64,000 nt of DNA, taken from positions 6,780,312-6,844,311 of the forward strand of contig KK106981.1 in NCBI GenBank assembly GCA_000611775.1, read 5' to 3'. The stretch comes from Umbilicaria muhlenbergii (Eukaryota > Ascomycota > Lecanoromycetes > Umbilicariales > Umbilicariaceae). Made by a program: the position numbers and the translations under genes. The notes under the pieces are model-generated. The model was given only the letters and a program-made list of their open reading frames with translations, ran no database searches and was not told where the DNA came from. Shown piece by piece: positions 33,912 to 47,424 of this stretch (its first letter is position 1; every line of letters starts with the position of its first letter).

Positions 33912-35024
33912 AATGTGGATGTAGGAAGAATCGGTTTCTCATGATGTATATGCTCGATGAACTCGATCCTCCTGTGCCATCTCTCACATGACAACTTGAC
34001 CGAACCTTTCCTCCCTGTCACCCAGCTTACACCACTGACGCAGGATGATACACGCAGAAGCAGGTCGAGAACAGGCCGAGAGTCAGTGCAACCAAGCACA
34101 ACCCCCATTCGCTACCTCAGTATCGACAGCCCCAACAGCCAAGCCAACCTGTCGTGTTACCTTCAGCAACACCACAACAGCACAACCCTTCCTACCTACA
34201 CACGCCTCACGCGGAGTCCAGAAGAAAAAGGCCTCAGTACCGCTGCACGCCATCGATAGATAGCCGCTCCCCACCCTATTCGTGGCAATTCATCTCATAT
34301 CCTCCAACCCGGTATCCACCCTCCCCCCCCTTTCCCCCTTTGTGACCATCCATCTCGAAGCCTGCAGAACAAGTCTAGCAGCACCTCGCAGGCCCGTAGC
34401 GTGGTCTTGGCATCCGATCTTCAGACCTGCATGCGAGGCCGCACCCGCTTCGCACACCCTTCGCGCGCACAGGGATCGGCGCGGCGAGGCGAGAATGTGG
34501 CTGCCGAGCCGATGGCGGATGCATGCAGGGGTAGGGTGGGGTTGTGTGGGATCGAGACGGAAATGAAAATAGGGTTTGCGAGAAGGAAGGGGGCGGGAGG
34601 CGACGGGTGTGGATAGGGTTCCCCGTGGTGGAGGCGATCGGAGTGTGGGAGGTTCCCCCGTGCATCGGGTCTGCTTCTGTGACGTGACCGTCTCTATAGT
34701 GGTTTGGGGAAAGAAAGAGCGTCATGGATTCATGCGACGTTGCTCCGGGGGACACACGAAGCGGCGAGCTCGAATAGGTATGTCTGGGTTTTGGGGGCGG
34801 GTACGGTACGTGAAGTGAGGGAGGGCTATGATCACGATTTGGGGAGTTTGGGATCAGTCATAGTTGAAGGGAAAACAGATATATGAATTTTGTGAGCACG
34901 GAAATTCAATACGAGAAGTCGTAAGAATAAACCAAGAACGCCAGATACTATCTATAACACCGGAAAAGTGAAGGCAAGCTGTCCAGTCTGTTCGCCAAAT
35001 TCGGATACTTCAACACTCTCAACG
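33912..35024. other. intergenic region (convergent 3' ends)
   Basis: 1.1 kb between the dihydropyrimidinase and PKS stops. C-rich then G-rich on the + strand. No gene recognised. Confidence 0.45.
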
Positions 35025-38000
35025 CTATTCCATAAATTTCTTGACCGCGGTGTGGATGATGGCACCTGTGACTTTGATCTACGTACAGAAATATCGTTAG
35101 CATGTATGTCCATAAATAATAGCCTCAAGTCATGGGAACAAAGACTTACCCTAGGTGGGTTCATGATCGAGAAATGGTCTCCATCAATAGCATGACACTC
35201 CATATCTCCCACCAACCTATCCCAACCGTTAGGCCCAAACGACTTTCGTTCGGCGGTCAACCAATCTTTCTTCAAGCCATGGGTTTCCTCGCCTGCGGGC
35301 TCTGCCTCTGGGGCGGGCTCTGGCTCGGCCGCCTGCTTGATAGTCTCGCTCACTCTTTCGAACACACCGTCCTTGGCCCAGATCATCACGACGTGGCCTG
35401 GCCGGTGACCTGGTTGCATGGGGATGGCCTCGTAGACTTTCAACGCTTTCACGCAGCTGACAAGATGCTGCTTTGTGCTCAGTGGCATTGGCGCATCCGG
35501 TTTTCCTGCCCGTTTGATGCCAATGAACACGCCGGTCTGTTCCATCAATTCAATTGTCGGGTCCGGCATATGCGGAAGGGCCTTTGGGCAGGGGCTATCG
35601 ACCATGACGATTCCTTTGATCTGTTCTCCTTGCGCGGTCAATTGGCGAGCGACCTCGTAAGCGTGGATGCCTCCAAGCGACCAACCGCCAAGCATGTATG
35701 GGCCGCGTGGTTGGATATTGCGAATCTCCTCCACGTACATTGCTGCCATTTCCTCGAAAGAACAGGTAAACTCAAGCGGGCAATGAAGGAAAGGTGACTC
35801 AAGCGCGTAGACTGGGATACCAAATGGCATTGGAGGTAGGTTAATGTAGGAGGCCGCGGAGCCTGCTCCGTCAGCAATCATGAACAGGGTCGGTAGACCG
35901 GTATTGAGACGGCCTTGGAGAAACACAGGATGGCTGGTATACTGAGAACCGGATTTCATCGACTTCGGCTTGGGAGACGACTGTTGTGGTTCCGAAGGAT
36001 TCCCAAGCGCCTTCCTTAAGTCGGCGACGGTTGGATAGTCGGTGAAGATGGAGGCTGGAAGCATTCTTCCTGTTCGATCCTTCACAGCACCGAGAACGGC
36101 GATGCTCATGAGCGAATCCACACCCAAGTCTACGAAAAGTGTGGACGGCTCTATCTCCCTCGCATCGATTCCAGTCTCAGTAGCGACTGCAGATATAAAG
36201 ACATCAGCCGCGTCCATGGTATCACTAGACGAAACCGAAGTGACTGAAGAGTCAAGCTCATTAGAGGGTGTATCCACATCCGTAGAACTATCGCTGTCGT
36301 CCATATCATCAACCTCCACAGGCTCCGGAGCTCCAAATTGGTCCTCGAAAAAGACTCTAAGCTCAGCAACTGTTGGGTACATCGTAAAAATAGAAGTTGG
36401 CAAGTCCAGACCGATCTGTGTTCGAAGGTTGGACATGATGGATATTGTAAGTAGAGAGTCGATACCAAGATCACCGAAATTGGCATCGTCCACAAAATCA
36501 GTCACATCTACTTTGACTTCTGCAGCAATTGCGTGGAGAACCCCTGAGAACGAGGGCCTCGATGTGGCCGAAGTAGACTTTTGTTTCCTGGCCGGTGCTG
36601 CTGACGCTTTGGCAGCACGCTTCTTCGAGGGAGCTGACGTATCCACTGTAGTTGCAGGACCACGCGCAAGGCTTTGTTGTGTTTGCATGGGGCCCTTGGA
36701 AGTTCCGAGGAGAGTCTGGAGGACAGATTTCCTCATCTCCTGGAACTTGAGGCCGGTGCACACAGCAACGACTTCAATGCCCTCAAACATATACACGTCT
36801 CCGGCATAGACCCCTCGGTTACCCGTTGGTTGCATGCGCACGTAGCTGCTGTAAGATTTTTCCTCAGAAAGTGCACCAGCAATGCGCAAGCTTTTCCAAC
36901 CATGTGAGATGTAAACGACGTCCTCTGGAGTGTTGACGCTTCCATTAAGAACGAAGCCAGCAAGGTGTACAATACTGTCAATCCAGTATGGACTGTAGGT
37001 AAAGTTACCGTCAGCTGCAGTAGTCTGGAACTTGACACTGGCAGCAGCTTCATGAAGCTCGCTATCCATGAAAACCTCTTCCAAGCCGTGGTACTTCTCA
37101 TCGTACGCGACGAGAGCCGCAAACAATTTGTACACCATCTTCCTCAGAATCTTGTGAGAGACACCAACTTGCGCGGAGTTAGTAAGACCATCGACCCTGG
37201 TCTTCACGAGATAGGCGTTTCTGGCCCATTCGGACTTCCACTCTTCGCCGCTGCCGAAGTACACAGTACAATGCCCATGGTCGTGGGTATCAGGTCCGTT
37301 TTGAGAGCTGAAGGACACATCCACTGAATCGGCACCTGTAGTCCTGACGGCGGATACCCTGATGAGCTGATTAGGGTTATTTGGTAGGACAATAAGTGGA
37401 TGAAAGACTTCCATCTTTGCCACGTCCATCGCCGGAATCGGCTTTGAGGGCTCCGTCTTCGAATAAAGGTACGACGCCGCGGTAAAGGCCATATCTGAGT
37501 AAACAGAACTCGGACATAAACCAACGCCAGTTACTAGATGGCCTTGGATCGCGGCATAGAGCTTTGGTTCGGCTGCATTTGACACAAAGACAGCGGAGGC
37601 TTTGTCTTTGCTGTATGTCTCGCTTTCCACACGCTGGAGGCAAGTCGTCGAGAAGGCCGGTGACGCAGGGCTTCTTGAGACGGTGTCGTTTGTTTTCAAA
37701 GCCCAATCGCCTTCATACTGTAACCAATAGTCCTTGAGATCGAAGGCGTAAGGCGGCAAGTCCAGTAGCGTGAGAGCATTTTCGTACTCCTTGTGATAAT
37801 CTGGCCATAGAATCTTTGCACCGCTATTGTATGCATTTGCGAGGGCTTTGGTTATCGTTTTCCAGCAATCCTCGTTGGGTTTGAGACTTGGGAGGGACCT
37901 GGTAGGAGAGAGGTCAAGGGTTGACCGTACTAATCCAAGGCATACTGATGCAGGCCCATTCTCTACCCACAAAGTCTGCTCGTTAACCACGCCCTGGGAA

Positions 38001-41000
38001 GTGCAAGCTCGTAGAGCTCCAACGAAATCGACTTTGTGGCGGGCTTGACGAGCCAGATAGTTGGCCGTGAAAATACCTCCGGCCTTCACAAGATCACCAT
38101 GGAGCGTAGACGCAACCGCTATGGCCGGTTTAGCGAACTGTACATTGCGCGCAATAGCCTCGAAATCGTTCAATATAGGATCCATCTGTGCAGAGTGGAA
38201 CGCATATGGTACCTCCAACAGGGTCGTCTTGATCTCGCCCGCTTGCAGCCGATCTTTCAGCATCTTGACATCATCGAACGGCCCACTTACCACCGTGGAA
38301 CTGGGACCATTGATGCAGGCAATCTCACAAGATGAGAGTTGCTCAGACTTTAGGGTCTTCAGTACAGACTCGACAGGCGATTGTATTGCCAACATGGCAT
38401 GGGAATTTGCGGTGCACTTCTCTTCCATAATCTTGGCTCGGTTTCCGACGAGAAAGAGCATATCACTGACTGACAAAACTCCAGCAACACAAAGTGCCGC
38501 ATATTCCCCAAGGCTGTGGCCTATGACCACATCAGGCTCGATTCCACAAGATTGCCAAAACCGTGCAAGCCCAAGTTCGAGAGAGACTAGACCCAACTGG
38601 ATTTGAGTCGGTGTCATTTTTGTCATGTCGGCTTTGCTGTCCGTTATCATGGCCAGGAAGGGTGGTAGTCCTTGGCGCAAGCAAATGCCGTTGAATTCTA
38701 GGATGTTTTCGCGGAAACTGGCGCACGTATCAAAGAGTTGCTTTCCCATGCCGGGATACTGCGAGCCCTGGCCAGTAAACGCAAAGGCGATCGAGGGTTT
38801 GCCATTTGCCCGACTGGGTTCATTAGAGCCCGCAAGGTCTTTGGTTATCAATCCGACTAATTCCTTCGTACTCCCTATGGCGTGCGCTGTTCGGAAGACA
38901 TGATGCATTCGTCGAGCGGTGGTCGTATACGAAAGGTCGGCCAAGCTTGTGTTCGGATTTGCGTTCAGGTATTCTAGAAGGTTCAGCTTGTTCCGTTGAA
39001 GCGACGTTGATGTTCTGGCGGATATAGCGATCACATGGGCGGATCGGGGATCTTCTCCGTTTACGAGGCGCTGCGGGCCATCTTCGAGTAGCATACATGT
39101 ATTACCACCCTAAAGTAATGAGCGGAAGCTTAGTCTCCTAACGCGCTCGAGGCTTTGACTTACCGTTGCGTTAAAATTGTTCAGGAGGACTCTCCTCCGT
39201 CCATCTCCACCTGAGGGAGCTTTGAAGGCTATCTGAGACTCGGGGATGTGGACGTTCATCTTGGCCAGGGGTGGGAACCTATGATTGATGCGCCCTTTAA
39301 TGCCAGGGTGGGGTGGTACGACATTTTTTTGCATCATCATCATTACCTTGATGAGCGACGTAATCCCAGCGGCCTGTGCGATGGATAAGTAGATATACCA
39401 AGTATGTCTGTGGTCTTGGGCTGTCAATGCTTACCGCTTCCCCATGACCAACGTTGGCCTTCACCGCCCCAATATATAGCGGATTATCTTTCTTTCGGCC
39501 TTGTCCGAAGATATTGGTTACGGACTCGACCTCAATCGTGTCGCCAGCTTGCGTGCCGGTACCATGCATTTCGATATATCCAACCTCACTGGGCTCCATG
39601 CAAGCACTCTGTAAGACAGAGCGATACAGTCTTTCTTGGGTCTCGGCATGTGGGTGTGTGATTGAAATCGCATGTGCAGAATGATTCGTCACGACACTCT
39701 TGATGACGCCTCGTATGTTGTCGTTATCAGCGATCGCGTCTTCCAAGCGCTTCAGTACGATACTGCCCACTCCCTCTCCACGGCAATAACCGTCGGCGTC
39801 ATCGTCAAATGTTTTGCACGAACCTGTGGGAGAGAGGAAGCTTCCTCTGCTTAAGCCTGAGAACATGGGTGAACCGGTCAGAATATTCCCACCGCCAGCT
39901 ACGGCAGTATCGCAGTCGCGGGCTAGAAGTGCTGCGCAAGCCATTTGAACGGAGGCTGAGCTCGATGAGCAGGCAGTATCCAGGCTGAATGAGGGACCCT
40001 CCCACTTGAAGTGATAATTAAGGCGGCCGGGACCAAACGCACGCATCCCACCGGAAACGTAGTATAAATCAATATTCTGTCCAGCATTTGATTCCCGCCA
40101 GTCATCAGTTGTTTGGCCGAAGAACGTGCCAATGCGTCGGCTGTCGGTGGACATGGTACCATCTTGGGTGTAGCCGGCCATCTCCAGCGCCTCGTAGGTT
40201 GTCATCAATATTAATCGCTGCGTTGGGTCGGTTTGTGCGGCTTCGCGAGGGGACATATTGAAAAGCCGGGCGTCAAAGAAGCCGGGGTGGTCCATAAAGC
40301 ACCCGAACGGTGTCACCGTTGTGTTCTTCAATACTCCGGACGGATCGCAATGTGTCTCCACATCGAACCGGTCTTTCGGGATCTGTTGCAAAACCACCAT
40401 CAGCCAAAGACTCCGATTCTGCAAGAGCAAAGACAAGCTACCTTTTTGTGGAGGTCTCGGCCCTGTTCGATCGATTTCCAGAACTCATCCAGGCTTTCAC
40501 CGCCCGGAAATCTACCAGACATGCCGATAATTGCGATATCCCCGGATCCCCCCCTTATGTTGTCCGGCAGTGGCAGATTTACTGCCCCAGTTTCTGTGAC
40601 TTTGATGCGCGCTGTTTCCAATATTCGGTGGAGAGATTTGGTTACGGTGGTCGGACCCAGGGTCGTAAGAACAACGTCGGCTTTGCCAAGATTTGAGACA
40701 ATAGCCTGAACTGTCTTGGTCCAGTATAGAGGGCTACTGAGAACATCATCGATAATCTGATCCAATAGCAGACGTAAGGAATCAACAGCGATTATTGTAG
40801 ATGATCCGGTAGACATGATGTGCGCATTCTTCTTGAGGCGCATATCAAGTAATGGGGAAGAGCCAATGAGCTTGCTCGTCTCCGGCTTACTCAAGTGTCG
40901 GGCATGGAAGGCTGCATTTATGGGAAGCTTGACTTTAGAAGCGCTTGACAAGACATCCGACGACGAAAATAGTAGCGCTAGGGTAGATGGCGGTCCACTT

Positions 41001-41750
41001 ATGGTCGTTGACGAGTCTGCTTCTGCACTGATGTATGCATATTTACCCGAGGGTAAAGTCTACTACTGGTCAATATCAAGAGGCGATTGTAGACTAGTTT
41101 TACTTACGTGGCTCTTGTGGAAGTCATCAATGGCTCTTTGCTGCTCAGTCGCAGGAATCCCACATACAACAACAGCCCAGCTCTCCGTCGACTGCTCTAG
41201 CTGTATGGAACGATGGCTCGTCTCAAGTGCCAAGCGTAGCGATATACATACGATCTCCGGTGCCAGCTTCAATAGCTCATCAGCAGACCTTGAGGTCGCT
41301 GCAGCAGCCGCAGGTAACAAGCCAGTACAGAGACCAAGAATGTGGACGTCATAGGAGGATGTAGACTCGAGTATGCTTGGGTCGTTTCCAGCGTGACTAA
41401 AGAATAATCAACATGTAAATCGTGAAGAATTGAAATGTAATCGGCAGGTCATACATAATGAGAGACCCTAGCTGTGCTATACATAACAGGACAGTAGACA
41501 CAACCACATCGTTCACACCACTCTGCACATGTGCCTCGGCGAGGCCGAGGATGGAGTCGAAGGAGAAGAACCTTGCACGCTCGAAGACGTTCAGCTTTGC
41601 TATCTGGGACTGAAGAGCATCTGTTGTCCTGCGGAAGAAAGTCTGTAGAGTAAGACAATCCTTAGATTGACGGGCAAGGTGCTTGATAGTGGGATATGAT
41701 TCGACAGTTTGATCTCCAAACAGGAGCAAGTGCTTCTGTGCCATGACCAT
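35025..41750 (-). CDS. non-reducing polyketide synthase, SAT-KS-MAT-PT-ACP-ACP-TE
   Basis: Seven exons (41750-41455, 41396-41108, 41059-40442, 40382-39435, 39373-39164, 39109-35150, 35078-35025) give 2124 residues with no internal stop. SAT: Cys122 in G-L-C-T-G and His247. KS: from ~367, Cys539 (D-T-A-C-S-S-S), His674 (H-G-T-G-T), His714 (N-V-G-H-G). MAT: Ser986 (G-H-S-L-G-E-Y). PT: His1311 and Asp1498. Two ACPs carry phosphopantetheine serines 1672 and 1786 (D-L-G-I-D-S-L, D-L-G-V-D-S-L). TE: Ser1931 (G-G-W-S-L-G-G) and His2099 (D-G-D-H-F). There is no methyltransferase or reductive domain. The tiny last exon replaces an apparent readthrough tail. The layout fits an aromatic (orsellinate- or depside-type, or naphthopyrone/melanin-type) product; which one is not inferable by eye. 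Confidence 0.95.
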
Positions 41751-44700
41751 CTGATAGGCTCTAGGCTGAATAGTTTGGATATGGATAGACTGTGGAGACT
41801 ATATTCGGCGGAGTGAAGGTTCTTCTCCCCCCTTATGTACTTATGTCAACCCACATGAAGGGCGATCATGTCGGAGGTGGCGCCTCCATACAATTCAAAG
41901 GGGCCTTCAACCGCGTACGAGCTCGGGGCAAGGAGCCTGTGCCTCCTGTCGGTTCCAAGCCTTGGAAACGGCACGGATGTCTCCTCCTTCCAACTCATAC
42001 ATGATTTGATTCAAAACTTGCATAGTGATAATAGTGCATGCAGCAGCTCTAAATGCTGACATGGCGCAAATCGTGTAGTCGCCTCTATCTTTCGGTAATC
42101 ACTGACAGTTGAGAAGGACGGATGTGGGGGCGGCCACTGAGACCGAGCGAACGATGGAGTTAGGCTTTGCTCACAAGTGCTGGGATCCTTCCAGAATAGG
42201 CAATTTGGATCGACGACATCGGTCGAATCATCCTCACGGTTCTCCTGGACATTCTCTTTCGTAATAGGCTGTCGTCTCTCTTGCATATCGAGCTCAGATC
42301 TGCCCTCGTCTTGGCACGTGCATTGAGATCTTTCTCATCGCATATGCATCGAAATCTTCCTCATGTACATTCAACAATATCCGTCCATTCTGGCAATCAC
42401 ATGGGCCCACCGTCAACCAACACATTGGATTCGTAGCTTGTGCTTCGTATTAATCCTTGACGTAAGTATGCAGGCGGTTTCGAATCATAGTGTCCTATAT
42501 CGGATCAATTCGATTCATCATCGATTTGATTGCATTTCGTCATCTATGTCTGAGCTTGAAAGCCGTTGAGATTTCGTCGTTGCTACGCAGCTAATAGCTC
42601 ATGCACCCTAAAACCGAAGGGGCTACACCTTTTGTCAGACCCGAACCAGGTACCTCCGTCTCATGGAAGAATTCCATGGGAAAGGACCAATAAGAAGCAT
42701 AAAATGGGATGCCATTGGCCCGCGTCGGCCAACTTCCGTGGCCGAGACGAAGGACGGAGGAAGAGGAGCACCCACGGCTTCGGAAGCGATCCGTCGATAA
42801 CGGTTCAGCCGAAGACTAGGCGCCACTCGCCCTCACTCTGGCATATAATCTAGCCAGATCGACGTGGGGTCTTCATAACCCAGGAGGAACGCCAAGGTGA
42901 CCCCATATTCTTCAAGTTGTTGACTCGAAACGAGGCAGGACAAGGCAAGGGTTGAGTTCAGTTGTTGATAATCATCCCTTCGGTAATGGTTATCGTGTTA
43001 CACCCACACCTGTCAGAAGTGCCGCTGAGGCTTTGTAATATTCCTAAATGTAACAGTAAATTAGCTTCAGGGACCCTCGCTACGGTCTTTACTCCGGAAA
43101 ACAAAAAGCAGAAGAATAGAAGCCAAGCGGTAACGTTTATTGCGGCTGAAAAGCTACCATGTCTATCCAGAGACGACGCACCACCTGCTTTCTTCGGCTA
43201 AATCCTGATCAATTTGAGTTTTATATTCTTTCACCATCACCATGATAACCTCCTTGCAGACTCCCTTAGACCTTTGACCTTGTTAGCAGACCTTCTAGCC
43301 TTTGGCCTGACAAGACGAACAGTCGACAAACCTTATCTGGGATGCATGGTGCCGCTCGATTCGTGACTTTCACGCACATGTCAGATGGCGGCAACTTCTG
43401 CGAGATTGTCGAGAAACTAGCTGCAAGAGCTAGCTATGGCCAACGTCGGAAGAGTCATTATCCAGAACCAAGGTGTGTAACTCTCTCATGGTAGGGCAGA
43501 CATCTTAGCGCATTGATTTGCAAAATAACACAGCGCAGTGCTACAGCGTACTGTGCGGCAAAGCTCGTGCAGCCGAGCTCCTCATGATATCATTCAACTA
43601 TAACTCTTTCCCAGGATTGTGCTTAAAGGATTGATATGCGATTGGAGAGAATAGGTCCCGCGTTGTAACCCGGAACCAGGGCAGAATGTCGTGAGAGTAG
43701 GCTACACCGCTGCGGTAGTAAGCGCACCATTGGAGATAATTTGTAGGGAAGACAGAGGAGCAGATACTTGCAGCAGCATACTCTTCTGACTGCCGACGTG
43801 GTACCAGATGTGTTTCTCCTTCGTTTAGATCGCCTTGCTGCTGCTGCCTGTTGCCTTATCGCATGCAGTTGGAGTTGGCGTTGAAGTCTTCTCACTGCAT
43901 GCCTGTCGATATCACAAAGTCAAGCGAGCACAGCTAAGAGGCTAACGGCGGGATATCCGCATGCTTAACCTTTTAGCGCCTGTAATAGCGTGGCCCCACA
44001 GCTTTGGCTTGCTCAGGTCCACACTAAGGCATCTCCCTCTTCGAACTGCATCGCAGATCACGGAATGGAAGATTCCAGTGCAGCGCAAGGCAGGACTCAG
44101 CCAGCCACCGGCGTGTGGAGGCACAGCTACCTGGTCGCCCAAACTTTACGAGCTCGGGGTAGCACACCCTTATCGGATGATGTCGTAGCCAACGTGAGTA
44201 TGCTCGTACACACACGATTTCACATCCCTGCACAATGACCATGAGACATACAGAGGCAGGCGGTCCTCCCCAATAACAAGCCGAGAGGAGCAACCTCAAC
44301 ATAATGTCTTCATGATGTGCAGCACTTTCAGGTTGTACAACAGGGATGGGAACGCCCAATGCCTGCTCGGATCGTGACCCGAGCCACTCTGTGTGATTTG
44401 CAAGCCCCCAAATCGCACTCCCGGGTGATCGCTCAGTGGAGTGCCAATACTGGTGCGGTGCAACCGAAATGAAAACTGGAACTGGACCCTCCACCGGACT
44501 GATCCGGCTGCATGATTTTCTAATAGGGCAAATGAACAAGATTCGTTGGCTGCCGTATCTCTTTACCCGACATGTGTTGGGTCGGTGAGGTAAGCGCTCT
44601 AGAGTTGACATTTACTGTGGTGGAACACGAACGTGTCCTGCCGTCCCACATTCTCTCTGCTGCCACCGCTCCAGGAACACCCCGACTTTTCCGCCCCTTG

Positions 44701-44768
44701 ACCGCCAACCAAGCTCGTTCCTTATTGTATGTCCTGATCCGAAGGCACGTTTCTGCTCCAATTACAAC
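41751..44768. other. long intergenic region upstream of PKS
   Basis: 3.0 kb between divergent PKS and Sng1-like genes, long for this window. I find no gene that survives frame and splice checks; a small, highly diverged or non-coding gene is not excluded. Confidence 0.45.
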
Positions 44769-46499
44769 ATGAGTCGAACTCCAAGTCTGACGGACCGCCG
44801 TCCACGCCATGAACAGTTCTCCGCGATGGAGCGGAGGAAGTTTGTGATTATCATCGTGGTGGCTGGCTTAGCGGTCTTGTGCCTTTTCATGGGTAATCTT
44901 CTGTACCTATATGGGTCGGTGTATCAACAGGCTTCGAAGTGTAACGCGTTTCACATATTGATGGTCGACTACGATGGTGGAATTGTTGGGAAGTCCATGT
45001 CAGCTGCCTACCAGCAGCTCAAATCGTCATCCTTTCCCACATTCTTCACCAGACCGGCGAGCGACTTTCCCTCGCCAGACGACATTGTTCAGGCCATTCG
45101 CAAACGGCAGTATTGGGCAGCGATATATTCGATGCCTGGGGCGTCGGACAGACTGGCTAACGCTTTGCTGGGTGGAGGAGCCGCAACGACTTACAACTCT
45201 AGCAATGCTCTCACCTACGTTTGGAACGAAGTGAGATATCCAGCTGCTTCAGACGGGATCCTTGAAAGCAGCTTCGTGGAACTTGTCATAGCTGCTCGTA
45301 TCGCATACAATCACATCAACGGCACAAGCGCGTTGCGATCTCTTGTGCAAGATGATGAAGCTGCCGTCCAAGCATTCTTAGACCCCATTGCTGCCTCGAG
45401 TATCAATATTGAGCCTGTGATGCAGGGCTCCAAAGTATTTTATAATACCATCTCCATGGCCATGCCTATCATTCAGCAGTTCTTCTTCATTCTGGCACTG
45501 AACGGCATCTCTTTGAGATTTAGACTGTACTCAAGACTTTCGGCCAAGGCTAGCGGGCTAATTCGACTCGCTGTGTCTTTGTTTTATACGTTTTTCGGCT
45601 CATTGGCAATGACTGGCTACATCTGGGCATTTCGGGAGAATTGGTCGGTCGACGGCAGACAGTTTGCGCTGACCTGGATGATCCTCTGGCTTCTGATGCA
45701 CATCTACTTTTGCACCATCGAGTTTGCGACTGCGGTCTTACCTCCACCGACCATGCCATTCATTATCGTGACTTGGATCTTCCTGAACATTACCAGCACG
45801 AACAGCCCTTTTGAAATCAGCCCTGGTTTCTACCGTTGGGGATATGCCTTACCGGGTTACGAGACATATCAAGTCTTGACAGACATTTGGTCCGGTGGAG
45901 GTTCAAATCATCTTTATCGTGCGTTGCCAATCCTGTTCTCTTGGTGGATTGTCGGCTTGATTCTCGCTAGCCTTGGTCACCGTCGCACGTGCCGCCAAGG
46001 GCTGAAAACAGCGATGACCACTAGCGGAGACACATACGACGATCAAGAGCGTACAGCAAGCGGAGCTGGAGATAAAGTCAAAGACGAGGTCGGACCGACC
46101 CCAAACAAAGGAAGCACTGCTGTAACTGAACCGATCTTGGAGACCGGGGACTTGTCCAAGGATCAGGAACGTACATGTGCGACAGGAGGTACGATCGACG
46201 AGAAAGCCGGATCACCTGGCAACGAAGGAAGCTTTGCTATAGCTGGGCCGGCTTTTGGAACCGAGGACAAGCCCAGAGCCGAAGAGCAGACGACAAGGGC
46301 CAATGGCGATAAAGATATAGTACAAGATGGACTGCCTCTCAAGGAAGGGAGTACAGGCGCCGTTGAGCATGTCTTGGGAAGTGGGCATCGGGAAGAAGGT
46401 GAAGGGCCGCCAAGTACCGCGAATGGAGTTAGGAGTGGTGCAGGACTCGAATCACTTCCCAATGGAGAAACGGCTAAGAACACTGGGTTACCAGAGTAG
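44769..46499 (+). CDS. Sng1/DUF3533-family membrane protein
   Basis: Single exon, 576 residues. A transmembrane helix lies at ~25-48 (F-V-I-I-I-V-V-A-G-L-A-V-L). A large extracytosolic loop with N-glycosylation sequons runs to ~225, followed by about five hydrophobic helices to ~412. That is the Sng1/DUF3533 layout, linked in yeast to nitrosoguanidine and drug resistance and otherwise poorly understood. The C-terminal cytosolic tail contains three degenerate ~40-residue repeats at about 424-463, 464-502 and 503-542 (D-Q-E-R-T ... G-S-x-A ... G-T-E-D type). Placed next to a PKS, it may help tolerate or export the product, but that is inference. Confidence 0.88.
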   Translation: MSRTPSLTDRRPRHEQFSAMERRKFVIIIVVAGLAVLCLFMGNLLYLYGSVYQQASKCNAFHILMVDYDGGIVGKSMSAAYQQLKSSSFPTFFTRPASDFPSPDDIVQAIRKRQYWAAIYSMPGASDRLANALLGGGAATTYNSSNALTYVWNEVRYPAASDGILESSFVELVIAARIAYNHINGTSALRSLVQDDEAAVQAFLDPIAASSINIEPVMQGSKVFYNTISMAMPIIQQFFFILALNGISLRFRLYSRLSAKASGLIRLAVSLFYTFFGSLAMTGYIWAFRENWSVDGRQFALTWMILWLLMHIYFCTIEFATAVLPPPTMPFIIVTWIFLNITSTNSPFEISPGFYRWGYALPGYETYQVLTDIWSGGGSNHLYRALPILFSWWIVGLILASLGHRRTCRQGLKTAMTTSGDTYDDQERTASGAGDKVKDEVGPTPNKGSTAVTEPILETGDLSKDQERTCATGGTIDEKAGSPGNEGSFAIAGPAFGTEDKPRAEEQTTRANGDKDIVQDGLPLKEGSTGAVEHVLGSGHREEGEGPPSTANGVRSGAGLESLPNGETAKNTGLPE

Positions 46500-47424
46500 G
46501 ACTGGGATATGACAGGCATTGATTGGTGTTGTTTTGATGGTTGTGTATGGCGGGTGCTAGCGAAGGCAACGTCCTTCGAACGTTTGTCCTTTCCATTTCC
46601 TCGCATAAGCTCTTCTTACTTTAACTTTTGATTTCGTTGAAAGCTTACGCTCCGATTTAATCATTCCAGGGTGTTGATAAGCAAACAGCTAAATGTTCTC
46701 GTTAGTGCAGGGGTTTCGTCGCAAAAGTTGTTTCGAGCGAGAAAGGGGTCCATGAATTCGTCTGGTTGGTTCTTCTATCATCCCAACGGGTATGCTGAAG
46801 CCTTGATCTGGCTCTGTGGAGACAATCTGTTAAGGAAAAGGTCGGCCATGCAGTCGTTCTCGCTGATACTCGTTCCAATGACTTTTGGCTCCAAAGTAGC
46901 CTAGCGGGAGCTCATAATGATGCAATATTGACTGGCTAAGAACCCTGTTAAATGAATGCTTTGTTATCAGATTTGAAGCTGGGCCTCGGGCTGACATACA
47001 TTTCTCTGAAGACGTTGTGCTGATGAAACGAGTCCAATGAGATTTCGATTAATTAAGCAAGGCTTACTAAGTCGCACGAACATCCCATCAATCCGAATAC
47101 TCAAAGTCCGCGCTACATCGCATTAGTACAAAGAACAAGGCGCCGTGCATAATGCGGCCTGTGGAGCTGTGGGGGCCCCTCCGACGTCCTGCGTGTAACA
47201 AGACCGAGCAGCTCTGTTTATGCGTGCGCAAGAGGATTTTAAACTGAGATCATTTTCCTTGGAGGAAGAACATCCGGGCGCTCTAAAACTTCGGATCCAT
47301 TCTTCTGGTATATCTATTAATAATTGCAGTCAGACCAACGCCTCACTATTTTCGTGTTACAGAAGCACTTTAGAGACCAAACCGAAACTGGAAATCCACG
47401 CCTTTCGCTAGACATGTATTGTCA
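46500..47424. other. intergenic region
   Basis: Convergent spacer between the Sng1-like gene and the P450 pseudogene. Nothing recognised. Confidence 0.45.

Noticed and set aside
35025-35149. Readthrough C-terminus of the PKS extending to about 34952
   Set aside because: A GT-AG intron (35149-35079) leads instead to a short exon with a natural end, and the readthrough tail has no TE-like sequence.
41751-44768. Possible cluster transcription factor upstream of the PKS
   Set aside because: No zinc-cluster cysteine pattern or basic-region signature found in any frame.
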